A stretch of DNA of 64,000 bases from Trinickia soli (GTDB lineage Bacteria; Pseudomonadota; Gammaproteobacteria; Burkholderiales; Burkholderiaceae): contig NZ_PNYB01000002.1 of NCBI RefSeq assembly GCF_002879855.1, forward strand, positions 310,001 through 374,000, in the 5' to 3' direction. This document shows, in pieces, positions 24,598-33,078 of the stretch; the first letter of the stretch is position 1, and the number at the start of each line of letters is the position of its first letter. The notes below the pieces were generated by a model. The model ran no database searches. It had not been told where the DNA came from and saw nothing but the letters and a program-made list of their open reading frames with translations. The translations under genes and the position numbers were made by a program.

Positions 24598-25365
24598 ATG
24601 CTAAATAAACCGCTCGTCGGCATCACGGCCGACACAACTGAAATCGGCGCGCACCGTGCGCATGTCGTCGGCGACAAATACGTCGCAGCTGTCGTCGAAG
24701 GCGCCGACGCGCTTGCGTTCGCCGTGCCTGCGTTCGGCACGAAGCAGACATGTGCCGATGTGGTCCGGGCGCTCGACGGCCTGCTCTTCACTGGCAGCGC
24801 GTCCAACATCGAACCTTGCCGATACGGCGGCGCGCCAAGCGCGCCCGGCACGCTGCACGATCCGGCGAGAGACGCGACGACGTTGCCGCTCATGCGCGCT
24901 GCCATCGATGCCGGTGTGCCCGTGCTCGCCATCTGCCGCGGGCTTCAGGAGATGAACGTCGCCTATGGCGGCACGCTGCATCAACGCGTGCACGAGGTAG
25001 ACGGCCGCGACGACCATCGCGAGGATCACGCCGACCCGCTGGACGTGCAGTACGGCCCCGCACATGTCGTACGGCTCGTCGAAGGCGGACTGCTGCATTC
25101 GCTCGTCGGCGATCGCACCGAAATGCCCGTGAACTCGCTGCATCTGCAAGGGGTCGACGCGCTCGCGCCGGGGCTTGTCGTCGAGGCTGTCGCCCCCGAT
25201 GGACTGATCGAAGCGATTCGCCCCGCTGCTGCGCCCGCGTTCGCGCTCGGCGTGCAATGGCATCCCGAATGGCAGCATGCCGACGACCCGCTTTCCACGG
25301 CGATCTTTCGTGCATTCGGCGCCGCGTGTCGTAGGCGTGCGAATGCACGCATCGGCCGCTATTGA
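24598..25365 (+). CDS. puuD: Gamma-glutamyl-GABA hydrolase (class I glutamine amidotransferase fold)
   Basis: A 255-aa cytosolic hydrolase. The start NKPLVGITADTTEIGAH and the HVVGDKYVAAVV segment are typical of the PuuD / peptidase C26 family. The catalytic nucleophile is Cys113 in AICRGLQEMN, and the His-Glu pair is H222/E224 in VQWHPEWQ. It releases GABA from gamma-glutamyl-GABA in the glutamylated putrescine pathway. ATG 24598 fits the family's N-terminus although the ribosome site is poor. It is followed after 68 bases by a puuA-type ligase, supporting the pathway assignment. Confidence 0.9.
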   Translation: MLNKPLVGITADTTEIGAHRAHVVGDKYVAAVVEGADALAFAVPAFGTKQTCADVVRALDGLLFTGSASNIEPCRYGGAPSAPGTLHDPARDATTLPLMRAAIDAGVPVLAICRGLQEMNVAYGGTLHQRVHEVDGRDDHREDHADPLDVQYGPAHVVRLVEGGLLHSLVGDRTEMPVNSLHLQGVDALAPGLVVEAVAPDGLIEAIRPAAAPAFALGVQWHPEWQHADDPLSTAIFRAFGAACRRRANARIGRY

Positions 25366-25433
25366 GCCAGTGCCCCCGCTGCGCGTTCCACTGCCATCGA
25401 AATCGCGCACATCACAACGAATCGAGAACAGCC

Positions 25434-26768
25434 ATGCAAGACATCGACGAATTTCTCCGCAAGCATCACATCACCGAGATCGAGGCGATCATTCCCGACA
25501 TGTCCGGTATCGCGCGCGGCAAGATCATCCCGCGCAGCAAATTCGAATCGGGCGAAGCCATGCGTTTGCCGCAAGCCGTCATGGTTCAGACCGTGACAGG
25601 CGAATACCCCGACGATGGCGGACTGGCCGGCGTCACCGATCCCGATATGGTCTGCGTGCCCGACCCGGCAACGATCCGACTGATCCCGTGGGCCACCGAC
25701 CCTACCGCTCAGGTGATTCACGACTGCGTCCACTTCGATGGCACACCGGTGGCGATCTCGCCGCGCCGCGTCTTGCGCCGCGTGCTCGATCTCTATGCGG
25801 CAAAGGGCTGGAAGCCCGTCGTGGCGCCGGAACTCGAGTTCTATCTCGTCGAAATGAACAAAGATCCCGACCTGCCGCTGCGACCGCCCGTTGGCCGTAC
25901 CGGTCGAGCCGAGACGGGCCGCCAGGCCTATTCGATCGAAGCCGTCAACGAGTTCGATCCGCTGTTCGAAGATATCTACGAGTACTGCGAGATCCAGGAG
26001 CTCGAAGTCGATACGCTGATCCACGAAGTGGGCGCGGCGCAGATGGAGATCAACTTCCTGCATGGCGACCCGTTGAACCTCGCCGATCGCGTGTTTCTGT
26101 TCAAGCGCACGGTGCGCGAGGCCGCCCTGCGCCACCACATGTATGCGACGTTCATGGCCAAGCCCATGGAAGGCGAACCCGGCTCCGCGATGCACGTTCA
26201 TCAAAGCCTCGTCGATGCCGAGACCGGCCGCAATCTGTTCGCAGGCCGCGAAGGCGAGCCGACCGAGCTGTTCTATCAATACATTGCAGGCTTGCAGAAA
26301 TACACGCCCGCACTGATGCCGATATTCGCGCCGTACATCAACTCGTACCGACGTCTTTCGCGTTTCATGGCCGCGCCGATCAACGTTCAATGGGGCTATG
26401 ACAACCGCACCGTGGGTTTTCGGATCCCGCATTCGTCGCCGGCTGCGCGACGCATCGAGAATCGCATTCCGGGCGTCGACTGCAACCCCTATCTCGCGAT
26501 CGCGGGAACGCTCGCTGCCGGGTATCTGGGCCTCACGCAACAGCTCGTGCCCACCGAGCCGCTCGCCAACGATGGGTACCGGATGCCTTATCAACTGCCG
26601 CGCAATCTCGAAGAAGGGCTCACGTTGATGGCCGCCTCCGAGCCGCTCGCTTCGATCCTCGGAGAGCCGTTCGTCAAGGCATTTCTGTCGCTGAAGGAAA
26701 CCGAATACGACGCATTCTTCCGCGTCATCAGCTCATGGGAGCGCAAGCATCTGCTTCTGCACGTATGA
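25434..26768 (+). CDS. puuA: Gamma-glutamylpolyamine synthetase, glutamine-synthetase family
   Basis: A 444-aa glutamine-synthetase-fold ligase. It has the beta-grasp N-domain with PDMSGIARGKIIPRSKF and the catalytic domain with APELEFYLVE (metal-binding glutamates), GAAQMEINFLHGDPL, AMHVHQSLVD, and NRTVGFRIP and RIENRIPGVDCNPYLAIA near the C-terminus. Together with the neighbouring PuuD and aminotransferase, this favours putrescine or polyamine glutamylation rather than ordinary glutamine synthesis. ATG 25434 starts the conserved QDIDEFLRKH; the upstream continuation of the frame is not conserved-looking. ATP-dependent ligation of glutamate to putrescine is a family inference. The PuuB and PuuC partners are not in the window. 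Confidence 0.88.
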   Translation: MQDIDEFLRKHHITEIEAIIPDMSGIARGKIIPRSKFESGEAMRLPQAVMVQTVTGEYPDDGGLAGVTDPDMVCVPDPATIRLIPWATDPTAQVIHDCVHFDGTPVAISPRRVLRRVLDLYAAKGWKPVVAPELEFYLVEMNKDPDLPLRPPVGRTGRAETGRQAYSIEAVNEFDPLFEDIYEYCEIQELEVDTLIHEVGAAQMEINFLHGDPLNLADRVFLFKRTVREAALRHHMYATFMAKPMEGEPGSAMHVHQSLVDAETGRNLFAGREGEPTELFYQYIAGLQKYTPALMPIFAPYINSYRRLSRFMAAPINVQWGYDNRTVGFRIPHSSPAARRIENRIPGVDCNPYLAIAGTLAAGYLGLTQQLVPTEPLANDGYRMPYQLPRNLEEGLTLMAASEPLASILGEPFVKAFLSLKETEYDAFFRVISSWERKHLLLHV

Positions 26769-26808
26769 GGCGGGCCGGGCTCGCAATCGAATCGAACGGA
26801 GCACGACT

Positions 26809-28236
26809 ATGAATCACCCCTTCGAAACCCCGAGTGACGACGCGAAAGCGCCGCACGGCACCACAACGCACCCGTTATTCAGTACTGCAGAATATCGTGC
26901 GCTCGATGCGGCGCATCATCTTCATCCGTTTTCCGACATGGCTGCGCTGAACCGCGTCGGCAGTCGCGTCATCGTCAAGGCCGAGGGCGTCTACCTGTGG
27001 GACTCGGACGGCAATCGCATCATCGACGGCATGGCGGGACTCTGGTGCGTCAACGTCGGCTACGGCCGCAAAGAGCTGGCCGACGCCGGCTATCGCCAAT
27101 TGCTCACACTGCCTTACTACAACACCTTCTTCAAGACAACGCATCCACCCATCATCGCGCTCTCCGCGTTGCTGGCCGAATTGACGCCCGCGCCGTTCAA
27201 GCACTTCTTCTATTGCAACAGCGGGTCCGAAGCCAATGACACGGCGCTGCGCATCGTCTATCGATACTGGGCGACGCAAGGCAAGCCATCGAAGAAATAC
27301 GTGATCTCGCGCAGGAACGGCTATCACGGCTCGACGATCGCGGGCGCGACGCTCGGCGGCATGGCCTACATGCATGAGCAAATGCCGTCGAAGGTCGAAC
27401 ATATCGTCCATATCGACCAGCCCTACTATTTCGCCGAGGCGGGTCACGACTTCACGCCGGAATCGTTCGGCCTCGCCCGTGCGCGCCAACTCGAAGCGAA
27501 GATTCTCGACCTGGGTCCAGAGAACGTTGCGGCCTTCATCGGCGAACCGTTTCAGGGTGCAGGCGGCGTCATCTTTCCGCCGTCCACCTACTGGCCCGAG
27601 ATCGAGCGGATCTGCCGCCGGTACGATGTCCTTCTCATCGCCGACGAAGTGATCGGCGGCTTCGGCCGCACCGGCGAATGGTTCGCGCATCAGCACTTCG
27701 GGTTCGAGCCCGATTTGATGACGCTCGCCAAAGGGCTCACGAGCGGCTATGTGCCGATGGGCGCCGTCGCGCTGCATGAACGCGTTGCCCGGCCGATCAT
27801 CGAGAACGGCGAGTTCAATCACGGGCTCACGTACTCGGGGCACCCGGTCGCAGCGGCAGTCGCCGTGGCCAATCTCAGGGTGCTGCGCGACGAACATATC
27901 GTCGAGCGCGTGAAGACCGAGACCGGCCCCTACTTCCAGGCTTGCCTGCGTGAGGCGTTGGAAGGCCATCCGATCGTCGGCGAAGTGGCCGGAACAGGGC
28001 TCGTCGCTGGCGTGCAACTCGCACGGTCGCCCCGCACGCGGACCCGTTTTGAAAATGGCGCTGAAGTGGGCACCCTATGCCGAGACTTCTGCTTTGACGG
28101 CAATCTCGTCATGCGCGCTTCCGGCGATCGCATGCTGCTCTCGCCGCCGCTCGTCATCACGCGAGAGGAGATCGACGAGATCGTGGAGAAAGCGACGCGC
28201 GCGATCGACGCAACGGCACGGCAGTTGGGCTGCTAG
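26809..28236 (+). CDS. spuC: Polyamine/putrescine-pyruvate aminotransferase, SpuC-like
   Basis: A 475-aa class III PLP aminotransferase. PLP-binding Lys308 lies in LMTLAKGLTSGYVPMGA; the cofactor pocket is seen in FYCNSGSEANDTALR (residues 134-148), RNGYHGST and IADEVIGGFGRTG. The N-terminal HHLHPFSDMAALN and GMAGLWCVNVGYGR are characteristic of the pyruvate-dependent polyamine transaminases of pseudomonads and Burkholderia. It would convert putrescine to 4-aminobutanal with alanine as product. It lies 40 bases after puuA on the same strand with a CGGAGC ribosome site, so probably one operon with puuD-puuA. Other omega-amino acid substrates are possible. Confidence 0.88.
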   Translation: MNHPFETPSDDAKAPHGTTTHPLFSTAEYRALDAAHHLHPFSDMAALNRVGSRVIVKAEGVYLWDSDGNRIIDGMAGLWCVNVGYGRKELADAGYRQLLTLPYYNTFFKTTHPPIIALSALLAELTPAPFKHFFYCNSGSEANDTALRIVYRYWATQGKPSKKYVISRRNGYHGSTIAGATLGGMAYMHEQMPSKVEHIVHIDQPYYFAEAGHDFTPESFGLARARQLEAKILDLGPENVAAFIGEPFQGAGGVIFPPSTYWPEIERICRRYDVLLIADEVIGGFGRTGEWFAHQHFGFEPDLMTLAKGLTSGYVPMGAVALHERVARPIIENGEFNHGLTYSGHPVAAAVAVANLRVLRDEHIVERVKTETGPYFQACLREALEGHPIVGEVAGTGLVAGVQLARSPRTRTRFENGAEVGTLCRDFCFDGNLVMRASGDRMLLSPPLVITREEIDEIVEKATRAIDATARQLGC

Positions 28237-28242
28237 CGCACG

Positions 28243-29586
28243 CTAGGCCCTGCGCCCTTCGTCGAGCCGTCGCGCTAGCTCCCGCAACCCATCCGAAATG
28301 GCCACCGGATACGGCTCGGCGAGATCGAGCGTGCGTTGCGCGGGCGGCAACGCGCGCAACTGCCGCCGCGCGTGCTCACGCGCAGCTTGCAGCGTGACGG
28401 GCGGCGCGCATCGTTTGCCAGCGCGCATGACCGCCTCGAGCAGCGGCTCGCCGTCGCGCGTTTCTCGTGCAAGGGTAACCCAATCGCCCGCCATCACACC
28501 GTTCGCCCGATACAACCGATAGACGGCTTTGCGCCCCGGCCACGTTGCCTTCCCTTCCGAGCGCTTGCGACGCGGCACGTCGGCATACTCGACGAGCTTG
28601 TAAGCGCAGTCGAGGTATGGCGCATCGGCCGACGTGTTCATGCGCGTGCCGACTCCGAAGCCGTCGATCGGCGCATGGTCGTCGTACAGTTGACGCAGCC
28701 GGTGCTCGTCGAGATTGCCGCTCGCGAAGATCGTCACGTCCTTCAAGCCGCCTGCGTCGAGAATACGCCGCACGCGTCGCGCGTGTTCCCCCAGATCGCC
28801 GCTGTCCAGTCGCACGCCATGAATCGAGATGCCGTCTTTGGCGAGACGCGGCGCAAGTGCGACGACCTTGCACGCCGCTGCTTCGGTGTCGTAGGTATCG
28901 ATGAGCAGCGTCGCATTCGCCGGCTGCGACCGGGCGAACTGCTCGAACGCCTGCGTTTCGTCTTCGTGCGCCTGCACATACGAATGCGCCATCGTCCCGT
29001 ACACGGGAATGCCGAACGCCAAACCGGCTGCGAGCGTCGCGGTGCCGCTAAAGCCAGCGAGGAAGCTCGCACGCGCGGAAAGCCACGCCGCCTCGGCGCC
29101 ATGTGCGCGGCGCAATCCGAAATCGACGAGAAGTTTTTCGGGCGCGGCAAGCACGCATCGCGCCGCCTTGCTCGCGACGACGGTCTCGAAGTGTGCGAGG
29201 TTCATCAAACGGCTTTCCACGAGCTGCGCTTCGCGCATCGGCGCCGTGATGCGCAAGATCGGTTCGTCGGGGAAAAAGACGGTGCCCTCGGGCATCGCGT
29301 CGACATCGCCCGTAAAGCGCAGGTGTTCAAGCGATCGAAGGAATGGCGTCGAAAATCTGCCCGTCTTCGAGAGCGCGGTCAGGTCCTCGCGTGTGAACCG
29401 CAGTTGCTCCAGGTAGCGGACGATTTCCTCGAGCCCGGCCGCCATCAGGAAATTGCGACCGGTCGGCAACGCGCGGACGAACAGTTCGAACGATGCCGTC
29501 TCATTCATGCCCGTGTCGAAATACGACTGCAGCATCGTCAGTTCGTAAAGATCGGTCAAAAGCACACTGTCGAGCGTCAGCTGCAT
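28243..29586 (-). CDS. pncB: Nicotinate phosphoribosyltransferase
   Basis: A 447-aa enzyme that joins nicotinate and PRPP in NAD salvage. The family's opening LLTDLYELTMLQSYFD is at residues 8-23. The phosphoribosyl-binding regions appear as DFGLRRAHG (with the phosphate-accepting His) near residue 155, GTMAHSYVQAH, LLIDTYDT, GVRLDSGDL and FGVGTRMN. ATG 29586 begins QLTLDSVLLTDLYEL; an upstream extension of the frame to 29727 is not family-like. The gene converges on spuC with only six bases between the two stops. Confidence 0.9.
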   Translation of the reverse strand: MQLTLDSVLLTDLYELTMLQSYFDTGMNETASFELFVRALPTGRNFLMAAGLEEIVRYLEQLRFTREDLTALSKTGRFSTPFLRSLEHLRFTGDVDAMPEGTVFFPDEPILRITAPMREAQLVESRLMNLAHFETVVASKAARCVLAAPEKLLVDFGLRRAHGAEAAWLSARASFLAGFSGTATLAAGLAFGIPVYGTMAHSYVQAHEDETQAFEQFARSQPANATLLIDTYDTEAAACKVVALAPRLAKDGISIHGVRLDSGDLGEHARRVRRILDAGGLKDVTIFASGNLDEHRLRQLYDDHAPIDGFGVGTRMNTSADAPYLDCAYKLVEYADVPRRKRSEGKATWPGRKAVYRLYRANGVMAGDWVTLARETRDGEPLLEAVMRAGKRCAPPVTLQAAREHARRQLRALPPAQRTLDLAEPYPVAISDGLRELARRLDEGRRA

Positions 29587-29758
29587 GGGAGTCTCCGCCC
29601 GTTGACGTGATCCAGCCGCATGATGCCCGACGTGGCGCGCTTTACTCCGCGCGTTCCCGAACGTACTGACGAAAATCCCTCGATGCGCAGGCGCCTCAAC
29701 GTTCATATCAATCGCTTCGATCTCCACGCTGCTGCACGCGCCCGCTTGCGCGCAGCGC

Positions 29759-30964
29759 TCAACCCGGCTTGCCGTCGATCCTCGGCATGGTCAGGTAGGG
29801 CGCATAGCGGATCAGATACACGACGAATGCCGCACACCAGGCGCCGCCCGCGATATCGAGCCACAGGTCGGTCGCGCCGCCAAAGACCAATGGGCCGATC
29901 ACCCGGGCAACCGCGGCGACGATCATGAGCCAGTAGCTCGCGATCTCGAATGGCCCCGCTGTGAGCATACGCCCCGTGTGGCCCAGCGCCGTGCGCGTGA
30001 TCATGGCGATGATCGCCAAGCCCATTGCACCGACCGTCAGCGCATGGATCGCGAGCGAATGCGATACCACGCCGAGCGAAGCGCAGGCCAGCAGCGCAAA
30101 GCCGATGGGAATCCATAGACACGCCACGTGCAGGACCCAAAGAATCGGCCGTGGTCCCACGCGCCATGAACGCCATCCGGCGATTCGCACCGCGTGGATG
30201 ACGGCGGTCGCCGCTGCGCAGGCCGCCACGAGCGCCGCGGGCGCGCCGGCCGCGTCGGCAACGAGCGCGATCAGCGGCGCCGGCGTCGCCCAGTTATCGA
30301 TGAATTTCCAGCGTTTGATCGTAAATCCCGGAATCGCGTTCGTCGTGAACATCGGCACGACGCGGCCCGTGATGACCGAGACGAACATGATGACGAGGCC
30401 CGTCGTCGCATAGGCCACGCGCAAGGCGAGATCGAAACGCCCTTCCCATGCGTACCAATGAAACAGGGCGTTGAGCAGCCCGAACAGCGCGAGCGCCACC
30501 GGCAGAAAAATGTTGTGGCGATTCTTCGCCGCGATCAGTACGCGCAGCAGCACGAGCGCAACAATCGGCAGGAACGCGACATCGACGACGGCGGCAATGG
30601 CTTCCGGGCCCGTCCACACCAACACGCGCCCTGCCGCCCAAAGCAACCAAAGCAGGCCCAGCGATGCGCCGGTCGGCGTCGAGCGCGATGTCCAGGCACG
30701 CACGGCGGTCAGCAAAAAGCCCACGACGATCGCGGCCACGAAACCAAACAGCATCTCGTGGACGTGCCAGAGCATGCCCGACAACTGCGCGGTTCGCCCC
30801 GCTCCGCCGTGGCCCCGGAGCGCGGACAGCCAGAGCGCAACCGCGACGAAGCCGAACAGCGCGCCGCCGAGATAAAACGGCCGGAAGCCGAGCCGTAAGA
30901 GTGGTAGCCCCGACGCCTGCAGAGCTGGGCCGCGGCCGAGCGGCTCGTCGATCTTCATCATCAT
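29759..30964 (-). CDS. nnrS: NnrS-family haem-copper membrane protein
   Basis: A 401-aa polytopic inner-membrane protein with about twelve hydrophobic segments. The NnrS signature is clear: LRLGFRPFYLGGALF near residue 23, then WHVHEMLFGF with paired histidines, NALFHWYAWEG, ITGRVVPMFTTNAIPG and a late MITRTALGHTGR. NnrS proteins protect against nitric oxide, and those studied contain haem and copper. I find no clear FNR or NnrR box in front. ATG 30964 opens MMMKIDEP; either following Met could also serve. Confidence 0.9.
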   Translation of the reverse strand: MMMKIDEPLGRGPALQASGLPLLRLGFRPFYLGGALFGFVAVALWLSALRGHGGAGRTAQLSGMLWHVHEMLFGFVAAIVVGFLLTAVRAWTSRSTPTGASLGLLWLLWAAGRVLVWTGPEAIAAVVDVAFLPIVALVLLRVLIAAKNRHNIFLPVALALFGLLNALFHWYAWEGRFDLALRVAYATTGLVIMFVSVITGRVVPMFTTNAIPGFTIKRWKFIDNWATPAPLIALVADAAGAPAALVAACAAATAVIHAVRIAGWRSWRVGPRPILWVLHVACLWIPIGFALLACASLGVVSHSLAIHALTVGAMGLAIIAMITRTALGHTGRMLTAGPFEIASYWLMIVAAVARVIGPLVFGGATDLWLDIAGGAWCAAFVVYLIRYAPYLTMPRIDGKPG

Positions 30965-31257
30965 GCGTTCCCCTTCAGCGACGATACGTCACCCGGGGCT
31001 TACTTATCAGGCGTGGCGTTGGCGCGCACCGTAGCCATGGGCTCGTGGCGTCCGCTCCCTATACGACGCGGTGGCGGCACCGCGAAATCGCCCGAACCGG
31101 CGACACAGATAAATAGCTCACGTGGTGATACAAACATCGTCAGGATACAGCGCCGCGGCATCACATCGAGGCTCTGCGACAATTTGCGCGCCCCCCAGGC
31201 GCATTAACCACTCTATCTTGAATAGCAGACACTGATTGAACTGCAAGGGAGAAGGCC

Positions 31258-31455
31258 ATGCTCAGCCCGCATGAATTCGCCGCGCTGTTGCTCGTGGGGG
31301 GCACGCGCGACTTGGACGCGCTCGATCGAGGCGACCTCGCGTCGCTCGTGGAGCGCCAGCTCGTCGCGCTCGACAGGCTGGTCGGCGGTCGTCAGGTGCG
31401 GTTGACGGCGCGCGGGGCGTCGGTTGTCAAAGCCGTGACACGCCGCCCGCAGTAG
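31258..31455 (+). CDS. Small protein of unknown function, 65 aa
   Basis: A 65-aa protein with a very good ribosome site (GGGAGAAGG before ATG 31258). Sequence FAALLLVGGTRDLDALDRGDL, then VERQLVALDR and VRLTARGASVVKAV near the end, looks like a small winged helix: a helix, a recognition-type helix and an LTARG wing as in many MarR-like tails. It is not long enough for a full regulator. It may regulate or bind nucleic acid, but no family is recognised with confidence. Codon usage is GC-rich like the surrounding genes. The 293 bases between nnrS and this gene show no other feature. Confidence 0.65.
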   Translation: MLSPHEFAALLLVGGTRDLDALDRGDLASLVERQLVALDRLVGGRQVRLTARGASVVKAVTRRPQ

Positions 31456-31611
31456 CACCGGCGCGATGGGCGCCGAATGATCGGGCGGCCGCGGCATGAT
31501 GCGTCGCTGTGCCGCGAAGTGCGGTAGTATCCGCACCGAAGCGAACATCGGGCCTCGCGCGGCCCGCGTTCGCACCCCCCACATCATTCACTGCCCGACC
31601 ACCCGCTCGCC

Positions 31612-32472
31612 GTGTCGCCGTCTCAAACTTTCGCCTCTCAACATTTCGACGAATACTGCGTGCAAAAGGCTGCGCCTGCGGGTTCGAGTGCTTATTACGC
31701 ATTGCGCCAGGCGCCGGCCGCTCGCCAGGCGTTCTTGACCGCGCTCTTTGCGCTGCGCCGCGAGCTCGAAGAGACGGTAAAGGATACGAGCGATCCGACC
31801 GTCGGGCGCACGAAGCTGGCATGGTGGCAAAAGGAAACGGCCGCACTGGCTGCGGGGCAGCCTTCGCATCCGGTCTCGCATGCGCTCGTTGCGCACTGCG
31901 ACGATATCGAAGCGGAAGCGCCGATGTTGCGTGCGCTCGTCGCCGGCTTCGAGATGGATCTCGACCAGGCGCGCTATCTGGACTTTGCCAACCTGACGCG
32001 CTACACCGAGCGCGTCGGCGGAGCATTTGCGAGCGTCGTGGCGCGCGTCACGGCACGCGAACCTGCCCGGGCGCACGAGTGGGCGGGCCCGCTCGGCAAT
32101 GCGCTGATGCTCGCCCAATTCGTGCAGGAACTCGGCAACGACGCGCGGCACGGGCGCATCTACCTGCCGATCGACGAGTTACGCCGCTTCGGCGTAACGG
32201 CAGCTGAGCTGATCAACCGCAAATACAGCCCCGCGTTCACCGAACTGATGCGGTTTCAAACGAATCGCGCGCGCGATTCGCTGCAGACGGCGCTTGCCGG
32301 CGTGCCGGCGGACGAACGCGCCACGCAGCGCACGCTGAAGGCGCAGGCGGCCATGGCGCTTGCGCTGCTGGACGAAATCGAGCGCGACCAGTTCCAGGTG
32401 CTTCATCAACGGATAGCGCTCACGCCGATCCGCAAGCTGTGGATCGCCTGGCGCGCGGCGCGCAAGCGCTGA
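31612..32472 (+). CDS. Squalene/phytoene synthase family protein (HpnD-like) with altered acidic motifs
   Basis: A 286-aa trans-isoprenyl diphosphate synthase-fold protein. The opening DEYCVQKAAPAGSSAYYAL (residues 13-31) and SDPTVGRTKLAWWQKE (60-75) match HpnD, the presqualene diphosphate synthase of hopanoid synthesis, and DARHGRIYLP (176-185) matches the second conserved block. The acidic residues that bind magnesium-diphosphate are changed: the usual DDxxDE is EETVKD at 53-58, and the usual RDxxED before the second block is QELGND (171-176). Activity may therefore be altered or lost. Start is GTG 31612 without an obvious ribosome site. No other hopanoid gene is adjacent. It could be a divergent active enzyme or a non-catalytic homologue. 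Confidence 0.75.
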   Translation: MSPSQTFASQHFDEYCVQKAAPAGSSAYYALRQAPAARQAFLTALFALRRELEETVKDTSDPTVGRTKLAWWQKETAALAAGQPSHPVSHALVAHCDDIEAEAPMLRALVAGFEMDLDQARYLDFANLTRYTERVGGAFASVVARVTAREPARAHEWAGPLGNALMLAQFVQELGNDARHGRIYLPIDELRRFGVTAAELINRKYSPAFTELMRFQTNRARDSLQTALAGVPADERATQRTLKAQAAMALALLDEIERDQFQVLHQRIALTPIRKLWIAWRAARKR

Positions 32473-32485
32473 GGCGCGGGTTCCC

Positions 32486-32833
32486 TTATTGCCTGTAGAG
32501 TTCCCGGACGGCATCTTCGATGTGCTGACGCAACAAGCGCCGCTCGTCGGGGGTCATGTGGCCGTCACGTTGATGCTCGCCGAACTCGCCCGGCGAAGAA
32601 GCCGTCCGCACGATCGAAGCGGACGTGCTTGCAGGCGCCGGAGCCGCGAGCGGCTCACGGTGCGGCGGCAGATAGCGGTGACGCAAAGGACGCACCGGGT
32701 GCTCGGCCCGTCGCTCGCGCAGCGGCGCTTGCGCTCGCGCGTCGACGGCAACGGTCAGACTGGCAAGCGCGCCGGCGATGGCGACCGCGACGATCCGCGC
32801 TCGCAGGCACGGGAACGCGCGTCCCACCGTCAT
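32486..32833 (-). CDS. Small exported protein, 115 aa
   Basis: A 115-aa protein with an N-terminal signal peptide (basic start, hydrophobic IVAVAIAGALASLTVAV, cleavage probably after ARA-QA near residue 35). It then has a Pro/Arg-rich middle and a conserved-looking end DGHMTPDERRLLRQHIEDAV. That last motif (HMTPDERR with an Arg/Leu helix) is common in small periplasmic proteins of Burkholderia relatives of unknown function. ATG 32833 has AGGGAA in the right place. It is convergent with the preceding gene, the stops being 13 bases apart. Confidence 0.75.
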   Translation of the reverse strand: MTVGRAFPCLRARIVAVAIAGALASLTVAVDARAQAPLRERRAEHPVRPLRHRYLPPHREPLAAPAPASTSASIVRTASSPGEFGEHQRDGHMTPDERRLLRQHIEDAVRELYRQ

Positions 32834-33010
32834 CTTGTTCCCTTCGTCATGCGGCAACCGGCTACCTCGAATTACGTGTGCAGATGCCCGATTCGATCAT
32901 CGAGCGCGAAAGAATGGTGTTATGGGATGAAGTATCCACCGAACAGCCGCTATCCGTGAAGCAGTTTAAGTGGACGCCGTTTACGCGACGCATCAACACG
33001 GGTAAATTTT

Positions 33011-33025
33011 GTAACTGTCTGTAAC
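33011..33025 (+). promoter_or_regulatory. Direct repeat upstream of ompR, possible autoregulatory site
   Basis: GTAAC occurs at 33011-33015 and again at 33021-33025, exactly ten bases apart, within an A+T-rich stretch 54 bases before ompR. OmpR-family regulators bind direct repeats on one DNA face with this period, so autoregulation is plausible but unproven. Confidence 0.35.
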
Positions 33026-33078
33026 CCGTTAATTTCGTATTCCTCGACCCGCTTTCCAATCGCGCTAAGATGCCGCCC

